Source: CAVUDO01 sp963740255 (GTDB lineage Bacteria > Actinomycetota > Actinomycetes > Mycobacteriales > Cryptosporangiaceae). Taken from it: a stretch of DNA of 64,000 nucleotides. Location of the stretch: positions 620,001 through 684,000 of the forward strand of contig CAVUDO010000006.1 in assembly GCA_963740255.1 (NCBI GenBank), given 5' to 3'. Of the stretch, positions 17,102 to 24,474 are shown one piece after another; the first letter of the stretch is position 1, and every line of letters begins with the position of its first letter. The notes beneath the pieces were generated by a model. It did not search any database. It saw only the letters and a list, made by a program, of their open reading frames with translations, and was not told the DNA's origin. Both the position numbers and the translations under genes were made by a program.

Positions 17102-17476
17102 ATGGCGACAGACCGGCTCAGCACCATCTTCGGGGCGTTGGCGGACCCGACCCGGCGGGCGATCCTGGCCCGCCTGGCCGAGGGGGACGCGACCGTCTCG
17201 GAGCTGGCCGAGCCGTTCTCGATCAGCCTCCCGGCGATCTCACGGCACCTGAAGGTGCTCGAGCACGCCGGGCTGATCTCCCGCAGCCGCTCGGCCCAGT
17301 GGCGGTCCAGCCGCCTGGAGGCCGAGCCGCTCCAGGAGGCCACCGCGTGGATGGAGCGGTACCGGCGGTTCTGGGACGCGAACTTCGAGCGGCTCGACGC
17401 CCACCTGAGACGACTGCAACAGGCGCCACCGGCACCGGCCGGCCCGCGCACCACCGAGAAGGAGCAGACACGATGA
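17102..17476 (+). CDS. ArsR-family transcriptional regulator
   Basis: A 124-residue winged-helix repressor (ALADPTRRAILARLAEGDATVSELAE... with the recognition helix in LPAISRHLKVLEHAGLI). No clustered Cys or His metal site is seen, and the C-terminal part (EATAWMERYRRFWDANFERL) is that of the SdpR/ArsR subgroup that pairs with SRPBCC proteins. It overlaps the downstream SRPBCC gene by four bases (ATGA), so the two are translated together. The palindrome just upstream suggests autoregulation. Confidence 0.93.
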   Translation: MATDRLSTIFGALADPTRRAILARLAEGDATVSELAEPFSISLPAISRHLKVLEHAGLISRSRSAQWRSSRLEAEPLQEATAWMERYRRFWDANFERLDAHLRRLQQAPPAPAGPRTTEKEQTR

Positions 17477-17949
17477 ACGAGCCCGCGAACGACACCCGGC
17501 CCACGAAGGAACTGGTTCTCACCCGGATCTTCGACGCCCCCCGCGAACTGGTCTACCGGGCCTTCGCCGACCCCGACCAGCTCTCGCAGTGGTACGGGCC
17601 GGTGGGGTACTCCGTGCCGCGCGAGAGCGTCGACGTCGACGTCCGGGTCGGCGGCCACCAGCGGTTCACGATGGTCAGCGACGACGACCCCGACGCCGCC
17701 TCCCCGGTGGACGCGACGTTCACCGAGGTGGTCGAGAACGAACTGCTCGTCGCCCACGAGACGTGGGAGGGCGTGCCCGGCCTCCAGGACGGCGGCACGA
17801 TGACGGTGCGCATGGAGTTCCACGACGAGGGCGGGAACAAGACCCGGCTGGTCATCCGCCAGGGGCCCTACAGCGAGCAGATGGAGGAGATGGCCCGCGA
17901 GGGCTGGACCAGCTCGTTCACCAAGCTCGACGCCCTGCTGGCCGCCTGA
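17473..17949 (+). CDS. SRPBCC/AHSA1-domain protein
   Basis: A 158-residue START-like fold protein: LTRIFDAPRELVYRAFADPDQLSQWYGP at the N-terminus (strand, then capping helix), a middle VDVRVGGHQRFTMV, and a C-terminal helix EEMAREGWTSSFTKLDALLA typical of AHSA1-like (Hsp90 activator homology) proteins. Such proteins bind small hydrophobic ligands; in ArsR-SRPBCC pairs the ligand is usually unknown. Translation is coupled to the ArsR gene by the ATGA overlap at 17473-17476. Confidence 0.92.
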   Translation: MNEPANDTRPTKELVLTRIFDAPRELVYRAFADPDQLSQWYGPVGYSVPRESVDVDVRVGGHQRFTMVSDDDPDAASPVDATFTEVVENELLVAHETWEGVPGLQDGGTMTVRMEFHDEGGNKTRLVIRQGPYSEQMEEMAREGWTSSFTKLDALLAA

Positions 17950-17963
17950 CGAGTTGGAGCCGC

Positions 17964-18003
17964 GGCCCTGCCCCGCACAGATCTCCGGTGCGGGGGCGGG
18001 GCC
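17964..18003 (+). terminator. Hairpin after the ArsR-SRPBCC operon
   Basis: An imperfect GC-rich inverted repeat: GGCCCTGCCCCGCAC at 17964-17978 pairs with GTGCGGGGGCGGGGCC at 17988-18003 across a 9-base loop, 15 bases after the stop. There is no T tract. Confidence 0.45.
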
Positions 18004-18131
18004 GTGCCCGGCGGCCGCGGCACGTGTCCGCAGCCGGGCACTCACGTCGGTACCGGGCGCTCACGGGCAGCCGGCGGGCGGCCCGTGAGTCGGCGTGCGG
18101 GCGGTTGGTTCCGATGTGACACGATCCGGCC

Positions 18132-18584
18132 ATGACGTTTCCCGGCCCTCCGGGTGGTGTGGCCCCGTACGTCGCCTACCCGGCCCCGATCGCACCGCCG
18201 CCCGGCTTCGGTTGCCTGGTCACCACCGCCAACCACGGTCCGTACATCGTCTCGGCGGCGTCGACGACGACGTTGAAGGTCGACGGCAGGGAGTTCCCGA
18301 TCGGGTGGTGCCTCGTCCTGCCGCCGGGGCGGCACGACATCAAGCTCACCGACTTCATCGGCATCCCGATGATCCGCACCGAGCTGGTCGTACACCCGGG
18401 CGCCACGCATCCGCTGCGATTCCACTTCGGTGGCTGGCGCAACCGGGTCTACGACGGTCAGGGCACGGACGTCACCAGGTTCGGGATGTGGTCGAACTAC
18501 GCCATCCTGCTGCTCGTCCTGGGGCCCCTCCTGCTGGTGGCTCTCCTGGCCTGTGTCGGAATCCTCGTCCTCGGCGGCCAGTGA
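18132..18584 (+). CDS. Small membrane protein of unknown function
   Basis: A 150-residue protein with a Pro/Gly-rich N-terminus (about 25 residues), a beta-rich middle domain (TTLKVDGREFPIGWCLVLPPGRHDIKL) resembling a small carbohydrate- or peptidase-associated sandwich, and one C-terminal transmembrane helix (AILLLVLGPLLLVALLACVGILVL). The orientation would leave the middle domain cytoplasmic or exposed; not decided. No neighbour explains its role. Confidence 0.7.
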   Translation: MTFPGPPGGVAPYVAYPAPIAPPPGFGCLVTTANHGPYIVSAASTTTLKVDGREFPIGWCLVLPPGRHDIKLTDFIGIPMIRTELVVHPGATHPLRFHFGGWRNRVYDGQGTDVTRFGMWSNYAILLLVLGPLLLVALLACVGILVLGGQ

Positions 18585-18644
18585 GGCGCCCGTCGGGTTC
18601 GAGACCGAACGGGATCGCGACGGCGACCGGCAGGCCGGCCCGCA

Positions 18645-18977
18645 CTACCAGCGGTCGCGGTGGAGAACCGTTCCCAGGGGCTGGCGCGGCGCGGGCTTGA
18701 ACGTGGTGCCGGTGTAGTGGGCGGTCGGGATGAGTGCGCCCTGGTGGACGCCGTCCGGCAGGCCGAGCAATTCGGCGACCTCGCGTTCGTAGTCCAGGTG
18801 CAGGGTGGTCCAGGCGGTGCCGAGGCCGTGCGCGCGGGCGGCGAGCATGTAGCTCCAGGCTGCGGGGAGCAGCGAGCCCCAGATGTCGGCCTGGCTGCCC
18901 GCCGGGAGCGGGCGCCTGAGCTGGAGGCACGGGATCCCCAGGACGGGGACCTGTCCCATCCGTTCGCCGAGGTAGTC
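18645..18977 (-). pseudogene. Nitroreductase-family remnant (C-terminal part only)
   Basis: Reading leftward, the frame gives DYLGERMGQVPVLGIPCLQL, then QADIWGSLLPAAWSYMLAARAHGLGTAWTTLHL and ELLGLPDGVHQGALIPTAHYTG: the C-terminal half of an FMN-dependent nitroreductase, including the family's A-x2-NLLLAARALGLG-like helix. The N-terminal half, with the FMN phosphate-binding Arg residues, is missing; an in-frame TAG lies just outside the homology near 18985. The intact open frame from ATG 18959 encodes 104 residues against about 200 in the family. Homology breaks exactly where an AraC fragment on the other strand begins. Confidence 0.75.
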
Positions 18978-18984
18978 CAGGCAG

Positions 18985-19173
18985 GCCTACCCGGCCTGGC
19001 GGCGCTGGCTGCGGCTGCAGCACGCGCTCGGCGTGGTCCGCGCCGGCGGGTCTCTGACCACCGCGGCGCATCAGGCCGGGTTCGCCGACAGCGCCCACCT
19101 GACCCGCTCCTGCCGTGCGACGTTCGGCATCACCCCGACCGAGGGCGTGCGCGCCGCCGGCGACCGCACCTGA
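18985..19173 (+). pseudogene. AraC-family regulator remnant (C-terminal HTH)
   Basis: The frame from about 18985 reads RRWLRLQHALGVVRAGGSL, then TTAAHQAGFADSAHLTRSCR and ATFGITPTEGVR: the two helix-turn-helices of an AraC/XylS DNA-binding domain, ending in TGA 19171-19173. No start codon or effector domain precedes it; upstream sequence is the nitroreductase remnant on the other strand. This is a 5'-truncated relic of about 60 codons. Confidence 0.75.
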
Positions 19174-19227
19174 ACGTCAGCGGATCCGTTCAAGCCGACT
19201 CCGGCCGCGGGCACCAGGCTGGACCGC

Positions 19228-19932
19228 ATGGACGAGCTGACCACCAGACCCACCCGGTTGTTGGACTACGGGCATCCGAGCATCCAGGCGCTGCTGCGCG
19301 CCCACGGCTGGACGACCGGCGACGGGAACGCCCGCATCGCCGCGATCTACACCTATGTGCGCGACGAGATTCCGTTCGGCTACAACGCTTCCGACGACCT
19401 GCCGGCCTCCGCGGTCCTCGCCGACGGCTACGGGCAGTGCAACACCAAGACCACGCTGCTCATGGCTCTGCTCCGCGCCGCCGGCATCCCGACCCGGTTC
19501 CATGGCGCGACAATCCACAAGCGACTCCAGCGCGGTGTGGTGCGGGGACTGTTCTACCGACTCGCTCCGGTCAGCATCGTGCAGAGCTGGGCCGAGGTCC
19601 GTTTCGACGGCCGCTGGGTGGCGCTCGAAGGCGTCATCCTCGACCAGGCATACCTCGACGGCCTCCGCACCCGGTTCCCCGAACGGACCGGGGCGTTCCT
19701 CGGCTACGGCGTCGGCACCGACAACCTCGCCGACCCGCCGGTCGGGTGGTGCGGCACCGACACCGCGATCCAGGCCACCGGTATGAACGCCGACCACGGC
19801 ACGTTCGACGACCCCGACGCCTTCTACCGGCGGCACGGCGCCAACCTGTCCGGGCTCAGGGCCGTGCTCTACCGCCACTGGGTGCGCCACGCGATGAACC
19901 GCAGGGTCCGCACTTTCCGCGCCCGTCCGTGA
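19228..19932 (+). CDS. Transglutaminase-like domain protein lacking the usual His
   Basis: A 234-residue protein of the bacterial transglutaminase-like (cysteine-protease fold) type: YTYVRDEIPFGYNASDDLPA, the Cys motif ADGYGQCNTKTTLLMALLRA with AGIPTRFHG, and the later strand SIVQSWAEVRFDGRWVALEG. The family normally has His in this position (HSWVEV); here it is Gln (codon CAG at about 19585). The Cys is kept. Either the enzyme is inactive or another His serves. Start ATG 19228. Nothing in the neighbourhood names a substrate. Confidence 0.85.
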   Translation: MDELTTRPTRLLDYGHPSIQALLRAHGWTTGDGNARIAAIYTYVRDEIPFGYNASDDLPASAVLADGYGQCNTKTTLLMALLRAAGIPTRFHGATIHKRLQRGVVRGLFYRLAPVSIVQSWAEVRFDGRWVALEGVILDQAYLDGLRTRFPERTGAFLGYGVGTDNLADPPVGWCGTDTAIQATGMNADHGTFDDPDAFYRRHGANLSGLRAVLYRHWVRHAMNRRVRTFRARP

Positions 19933-19948
19933 CGCGCCGGCGACGGGG

Positions 19949-20152
19949 TCAGCGGCGGGGGAACTCGCCCTTGTCGACGCCGTGGAGGAAGCACTCCCAC
20001 TCGAAGGCGGTGAACAGCAGCACCGGACCGTCGGGGTTCTTGGAGTCGCGGAGGGCGAACTGGTCGCCCAGGTCTGCGACCTCGACACAGCCGCCGTTCG
20101 CTGCCGACTTGGTGCTCTTGCGCCAGACGGCGCGGGACAGGTCCGTGCTCAC
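19949..20152 (-). CDS. DUF397 protein
   Basis: A 67-residue member of DUF397: AVWRKSTKSAANGGCVEVAD, then VALRDSK-like FALRDSKNPDGPVL and the terminal FTAFEWECFLHGVDKGEF. These small proteins almost always follow an Scr1-type HTH gene, as here (10 bases downstream of it on the same strand). They are thought to act with the HTH protein as a regulatory or toxin-antitoxin-like pair; BldB of Streptomyces and related small proteins are functional analogues. The function here is inferred from the pairing only. Confidence 0.92.
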   Translation of the reverse strand: MSTDLSRAVWRKSTKSAANGGCVEVADLGDQFALRDSKNPDGPVLLFTAFEWECFLHGVDKGEFPRR

Positions 20153-20162
20153 TCTGTGCTCC

Positions 20163-21023
20163 CTAGGAGGCTCCGGCGTACTGGCGGGCCACCTCCGCGA
20201 TCAGCTTGGCCGATTCCTGCTTGCTCAGCGCTGCCGCGGTCATGTGGCTGTAGGCCAGGTTACACCGGCGCAGATCGGTCTCCTTTTCGAGATAGAGGTT
20301 GCCGGCTTGGCCCTCGACGTACACCACGGGTGTGTGCATGTTCTCGTCGAACTCGAAGATGCTGAATGCCCCTCGGACGCCGGGATAACCGCCGCTGTGG
20401 AACGGCACCACCTGGAGCGTGACCTGTTTGGGTAGCTTCGCCAGGTGGTGCAACTGCTCAGCCATCGTGGCCTTGCCACCGACTTCGCGATGCAGCACGG
20501 CCTCGTCCAACAGCACCCAAACCTCGGGCGGCTCGTCGCCGAATAGCTGTTCCTGTCGCTCCAGGCGGATCCTCACCTGCCGTTCTGCCTGTTCGTCGGT
20601 CATGCCGACGTTGGCCGACTCGTCAATCGCCCGGGCGTAGCGCTCGGTCTGGAGGAGGCCGTGGACCATCATCGACTCGAACACCCGGATGGTTGTCGCG
20701 GCGCTCTCCAGGCCGAGGAACGTTGAGAAGGGCGCGGGGACGGCGCCGAACTTCGACCACCAACCGCGCTGCTTGCCGAGCTTCTGGAGCTCCAGAAGCT
20801 CGGCCTCCATCCGCTCGTCGTCCACCTTGTAGGCGACGAGCATGGCCTCCAGCTCGGCCCGCACCATGCCGACCTCGCCGGCCTCGATCTTCTGGATCTT
20901 GCTGACCGAGCAGCCCAGCCGGTCGGCGATCTGCGGCTGTGTCACGTTCGCCCGGTCGCGCAGGCGGCTGAGCTGCTCGCCGAGCTGCCAGCGGGGGATC
21001 GTCGGACCGATCGGCTTGGGCAT
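20163..21023 (-). CDS. Scr1-family XRE helix-turn-helix regulator (DUF5753)
   Basis: A 286-residue regulator. The N-terminal XRE HTH is LGEQLSRLRDRANVTQPQI followed by ADRLGCSVSKIQKIEAGEVG. The C-terminal DUF5753 domain spans FGAVPAPFSTFLGLESAATT, FESMMVHGLLQTERYARA and VLLDEAVLHREVGG. The frame is open 11 codons further, but ATG 21023 is chosen because GGAGGA sits five bases upstream of MPKPIGPTIP. It is followed by a DUF397 gene, the usual partner. Actinobacteria carry many such pairs, and some link to morphological development. Confidence 0.93.
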   Translation of the reverse strand: MPKPIGPTIPRWQLGEQLSRLRDRANVTQPQIADRLGCSVSKIQKIEAGEVGMVRAELEAMLVAYKVDDERMEAELLELQKLGKQRGWWSKFGAVPAPFSTFLGLESAATTIRVFESMMVHGLLQTERYARAIDESANVGMTDEQAERQVRIRLERQEQLFGDEPPEVWVLLDEAVLHREVGGKATMAEQLHHLAKLPKQVTLQVVPFHSGGYPGVRGAFSIFEFDENMHTPVVYVEGQAGNLYLEKETDLRRCNLAYSHMTAAALSKQESAKLIAEVARQYAGAS

Positions 21024-21299
21024 CAGTTCCTCCACCATCCACGGAAACGGGCTCATCCTTCGATCTGACGCGCAGGTGCAAGCAGGGCCGCGCTACCCGT
21101 CAACCTAACGTACCCGGTCCGGCTCTACGAAGAAAAGTTATGCCGTAACATTGACATCCTCATGCGGCGCTGCGAGCGTGGAGTAGTGGCTCACCGTAGC
21201 CAGACCAAGACTCCGAGGCAGGGCGGAGTCGGTCTGGCGACGGCTCGGGCCGCCCGGCGCCGTGGGGCGCCCAGACCAGCCATCGACCCAGGGAGCGCC

Positions 21300-21806
21300 A
21301 TGACCATCCGCGCGGGACGGGCGGCGGAGCACCCACCAGGTCGGCAGCGGGGCCTTGTGCCCGTCGAGGTGCCTGTCGAGCTGGCCGGACCGGCGATGCC
21401 GCGCCCCGACGCCGTCGCCGGTCCGGCCGTCCACCCACCGGCGGAGGCGTCTCCCACCACCCGGGTCCGCGCGTTCGGCTACCTCCGCTCGACCAGGCGG
21501 GAGGATGCGAAGCTCTCGATCCTGCACGGCGAGCTGATCCTGCACGCCGGGCGCACCGGCCTCGACCTGGTGGACGTGTACGACGACATGCCGTGCGGTG
21601 ATGTGCCGCCGGAACACCGGCCGGGCTTCGGCTGGCTGCTGGAGGCCCTGTGGCGGCAGGACGGGGCGCGGGTGGTGGTGCCGGCCCGCTGCCACCTGTC
21701 GTGGCAGCAGGCGACCTATCGCGACCTGGTGCGCCGGATCCGCGAGACCGGTGGCGAGGTGGTCGCCGTCTGGGGCGACCACGAGCGCCCGGAGCTCCAG
21801 CCGTGA
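21300..21806 (+). CDS. Serine-recombinase-like N-terminal domain protein
   Basis: A 168-residue protein. After a Pro-rich leader of about 55 residues, the domain VRAFGYLRSTRREDAKLSIL, then GLDLVDVYDDMPCG, GFGWLLEALWRQDGARVVVP and LVRRIRETGGEVVAVW follows the strand/helix order of the serine recombinase (resolvase) catalytic domain. In resolvases the nucleophilic Ser sits in YxRVSt; here YLRST keeps a Ser. No C-terminal DNA-binding or large recombinase domain is present, so this is not a full integrase. Such short proteins accompany Scr1/DUF397 genes in actinomycetes. ATG 21300 follows GGGAG. Confidence 0.65.
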   Translation: MTIRAGRAAEHPPGRQRGLVPVEVPVELAGPAMPRPDAVAGPAVHPPAEASPTTRVRAFGYLRSTRREDAKLSILHGELILHAGRTGLDLVDVYDDMPCGDVPPEHRPGFGWLLEALWRQDGARVVVPARCHLSWQQATYRDLVRRIRETGGEVVAVWGDHERPELQP

Positions 21807-21898
21807 CGGGCTCTCCGGCGGGCCCGCTCCGGCCGCCCGCCACGACGGTCCGTCCGGCGATCCCGTTCTGGCCGCTCGCGACGACCGGCCGTCCGTAG

Positions 21899-22096
21899 AT
21901 GTGCGACGTGCCGCCGGGCGGCGTCCTGCTGGGTCCGTACCGTCCGTGCGCATTGACCGGACGGGATGTCCCGGTTGCCGCGGCGGTTCCGGTGCGGCCT
22001 TCGGCGGGCGGTACCGACACCCCGGTGTTCGACTCGCTGCGGGCCGAATGGTCGACGCGGGCCGAACTCCCGGCGCGCCCCGTTCGGGTGCCGTGA
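21899..22096 (+). CDS. Possible small hypothetical protein
   Basis: A 65-codon frame from ATG 21899: a Pro/Gly/Val-rich N-terminus, then PVFDSLRAEWSTRAELPARP, which resembles the ending of small actinobacterial proteins that accompany secreted-effector genes. There is no clear ribosome site. It lies in the 300-base space before the toxin-like locus. Weak support; it may be non-coding. Confidence 0.3.
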   Translation: MCDVPPGGVLLGPYRPCALTGRDVPVAAAVPVRPSAGGTDTPVFDSLRAEWSTRAELPARPVRVP

Positions 22097-22117
22097 GGCG
22101 TTAGGGTCGGCGCGGTC

Positions 22118-22275
22118 ATGGGGTCGAAGCTGGAGCGGATCGCGTTGTAGCTGCACGCGTTGGCGAAGGTCACCGACGAGCAGGCGGGCCACGTGGCGGG
22201 TGTGGCCACCCGGGTCGCGTCCGCTGCCGGCCGTGCGGCGGCCTTGCGTGCGGAGCACCGGGGGCCGCGTACGCG
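22118..22275 (+). pseudogene. Degenerate N-terminal segment of the toxin gene
   Basis: From ATG 22118 the frame reads MGSKLERIAL, an in-frame TAG (22148-22150), then LHALAKVTDEQAGHVAGVAT and RVASAAGRAAALRAEHRG, an amphipathic helical segment like WXG/LXG-type N-termini. It leaves frame near 22260, where the toxin frame (GAAYAMVAAYQRA) continues. One premature stop and one shift separate it from the downstream gene, so the original start of the toxin gene was probably here. Confidence 0.5.
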
Positions 22276-23115
22276 ATGGTGGCGGCCTACCAGCGGGCCA
22301 GGCCGGCGCTGGCCGACCGGGCGGTGCCGTTGCTGCGCAGGGCGAGCGCCCGGTTGCGTCAGACGGCCGGGGAGCTGTGCGCGGTGTCGCCTTCCTTCGG
22401 CGGGGGCGGTGCGGGCGCGGTGGTCGCGGTGGGCCTCCCGGTGATCGAGCGGGTGGGAGAGCCGGTCGGCGGCCACGGCGGCCACGGCGGGCCGGACGCC
22501 GAACCGGCGCACCACCCGATCGAGGACATCTCCCGCGAGCGCATCCGTGAACTCCTCCAGACCGCTGACGGCCCGGCCGACCTGCCCGAGGCGCTGGTCC
22601 TGCTGCGCGCCGACTGGATCGACGCCGGAGGCCACACCTTCCTCCGCCACCACATCGACCACGCCGGAGAAGACGCCCAGGCCATCCGCTGCATGCACAA
22701 ACAAGACCCCGCCACCGGCACCACCACCGACTGGACAACCGGCCGCCGCCACTCCTGTGGCCGAGAGGCCACTGCGTTCAGCAACACCGCCGCGATCGTC
22801 TACGCCGAGGCCCACGCCTGGGACAGCTCGATCGGCGTCCGCGAGCGAGTTCGCGCCGAAGCGCTCGGAGACGTCAGGTTTCAGATCGATGTGACGGCAC
22901 GACAGATCTTCGGTATTGGTTTTCGTGAGCATCTGATCGGCTTGACTAGAACTGGCTCGGACCGGCACCCGAGCGGGACCACTCCGACCTTATTCGGCGA
23001 GGACACTGAGATCCGACTGGTGTACCAGCGTCAAACCAGTACCGGGCCGTGGCGGCCGGAAACCATGTACCCCCGGCGGCCCCCGCCTCGGAAAACGGAA
23101 GGCACGATCGCATGA
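22276..23115 (+). CDS. Putative polymorphic toxin with RNase A-like C-terminus
   Basis: A 279-residue protein. The first 80 residues are helical (MVAAYQRARPALADRAVPLL, SARLRQTAGEL), then a Gly/His linker. The C-terminal about 160 residues contain WIDAGGHTFLRHHID, EATAFSNTAAIVYAEAHAWD and the end VYQRQTSTGPWRPETMYPRR. The GGHT-x2-RH start, the Ser/Thr-Phe then Ala-rich helix, and a closing TxYP strand follow the pattern of bacterial RNase A-like toxin domains found at CdiA C-termini. The next gene overlaps by four bases (ATGA at 23112-23115), as immunity genes do. The true start may be at 22118 (see the upstream degenerate segment). Toxin activity is inferred, not shown. Confidence 0.6.
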   Translation: MVAAYQRARPALADRAVPLLRRASARLRQTAGELCAVSPSFGGGGAGAVVAVGLPVIERVGEPVGGHGGHGGPDAEPAHHPIEDISRERIRELLQTADGPADLPEALVLLRADWIDAGGHTFLRHHIDHAGEDAQAIRCMHKQDPATGTTTDWTTGRRHSCGREATAFSNTAAIVYAEAHAWDSSIGVRERVRAEALGDVRFQIDVTARQIFGIGFREHLIGLTRTGSDRHPSGTTPTLFGEDTEIRLVYQRQTSTGPWRPETMYPRRPPPRKTEGTIA

Positions 23116-23399
23116 ATGCCCTCAGCGACCAACTAGCCAGAGTTATCCGTGCCTACTGCAATCAGATGAGTGGCGTGGACGCGCTCGGCACCGTGATCCG
23201 CGATGGTGTCCATCCATGGTTCATAGGCGAGTTCGCCGACGCCATTTGCGCGGGCGCGTTCACGGTCCCGACCTGGAACGATCTCATCGATGTCGACTAC
23301 GACAACGACGAGTACGGCGCATCACTCCGTGATGAAGACCTTCACGAGGTCTGGGACGCGGTAGCCTCGACTCAGCCATACCCGGCCGGTAGGTCATAA
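23112..23399 (+). CDS. Putative immunity protein
   Basis: A 95-residue acidic protein with a helical N-terminus (SDQLARVIRAYCNQMSGVDA), a middle GEFADAICAGAFTVPTWNDL and a strongly acidic loop (IDVDYDNDEYGASLRDEDL). ATG 23112 lies inside the toxin stop (ATGA overlap), giving coupled translation. Small acidic proteins in this position typically neutralise the adjacent toxin by direct binding. No named immunity family is claimed. Lower GC than the conserved genes suggests acquired DNA. Confidence 0.6.
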   Translation: MNALSDQLARVIRAYCNQMSGVDALGTVIRDGVHPWFIGEFADAICAGAFTVPTWNDLIDVDYDNDEYGASLRDEDLHEVWDAVASTQPYPAGRS

Positions 23400-23545
23400 G
23401 CCACTTGTCCTCAATGAGCCTTTTCTAACCTGCGTTCCCGCAGGTCATCCCTTGATGGGAGTGCGCACTGAATACGTAGGTTCTCTGCCTCTCTGTTGCA
23501 CCGGTGGTACGCCGGCAAATATTCCCCGAAAATACAAAGAGAAGT

Positions 23546-24181
23546 TCAGCTTTCGCACGCGATACCGTCGCCGTCCCCATCGAGTCCCTTGCGATAACCG
23601 GAGTCCCCGCGGTAGAGCGGTGTGACACCAGCAGCTCTCGCAGCGGCACAATTGCGGTAGTAGGTCGCCGCCGTCTGCGTCCTGGCCGGGGAGCCCTTCG
23701 GAACATCAGGAACTCCCTTTCTTGCGGTTGGAGCAACTGAGTCAGGCACCGGCATATCGATGGCCTGATCGGCGTACTCTGGACAAAGGTACGTCGGCGC
23801 AGCATAGAACAGTGCGGCCTTCAATGCCGGAGTGTCGTTAGCTAATCCGCCATGGACGGCCGAGACATCCCCGCCGTAATCGCGAATCGCGCCGCAGAGA
23901 TTGTCGCCAAGGCCGATGAGAGACACGCGATCAACAGATGCGGCGCTCGCATAACGTGAGCGAATAGCGAGGAGGTACTCTTCCTCGTCGCGCGGGCTGA
24001 CCGTGGGTGATGGTGACAAGAGGGGCGTGGCCGGTTCGGAAACCAACCCACGCGTGGGTTCCGCCGGCTCGCGGTCGGTTGTGACAGCAACCAGCGCGCC
24101 GGTGCAAATGGCTATAAGCACTCCTGCAGCGATAATGACGATCGTTCGATACGACTGGCGGCTGTGAGGGGCAATCGTCAC
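23546..24181 (-). CDS. DUF732 and excalibur domain secreted/membrane protein
   Basis: A 211-residue protein. It has an N-terminal signal anchor (IVIIAAGVLIAICTGALVAV), a Pro/Ser linker, and a DUF732-like helical domain (EEEYLLAIRSRYASAASVDR, GLGDNLCGAIRDYGGDVSAV). It ends in an excalibur calcium-binding module (YYRNCAAARAAGVTPLYRGD, YRKGLDGDGDGIACES) with the DxDxDGxxCE signature. Start GTG 24181 follows GAGAGGAG. Excalibur modules are common on actinobacterial and firmicute surface proteins and on secreted nucleases; no nuclease domain is present here. AT-richer than the core genes. Confidence 0.85.
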   Translation of the reverse strand: MTIAPHSRQSYRTIVIIAAGVLIAICTGALVAVTTDREPAEPTRGLVSEPATPLLSPSPTVSPRDEEEYLLAIRSRYASAASVDRVSLIGLGDNLCGAIRDYGGDVSAVHGGLANDTPALKAALFYAAPTYLCPEYADQAIDMPVPDSVAPTARKGVPDVPKGSPARTQTAATYYRNCAAARAAGVTPLYRGDSGYRKGLDGDGDGIACES

Positions 24182-24474
24182 CCGAAGCTCCTCTCAGGCG
24201 GTGTCGTTACGACCGATAATCGTATCGCGACAGGAAAATGTTACAACACTGTCAGAAATCTGACTCGCCGATCGGCGTCTTCTGCGTGGCTACCATGGGA
24301 GCTGGGAGCTCCGGCACAATAAGATCAGTAGGAAGGCGAGCCCACCGGCAGATAAGTGGTCGTTACCGGTTGTTGTCCTTGACGAATCCGCCGCCGAGAG
24401 GTCTTGATTGGACGCTGCCTCTGACTCATCACAGGTACTTGGCCCAACTCGGCTCCGATCTGTGTTCAGGCGCA
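24182..24474. other. Intergenic stretch between the excalibur gene and hmgA
   Basis: 293 bases of lower GC. Open frames on both strands lack ribosome sites and recognisable motifs. It marks the right end of the accessory region. Nothing further seen. Confidence 0.4.
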
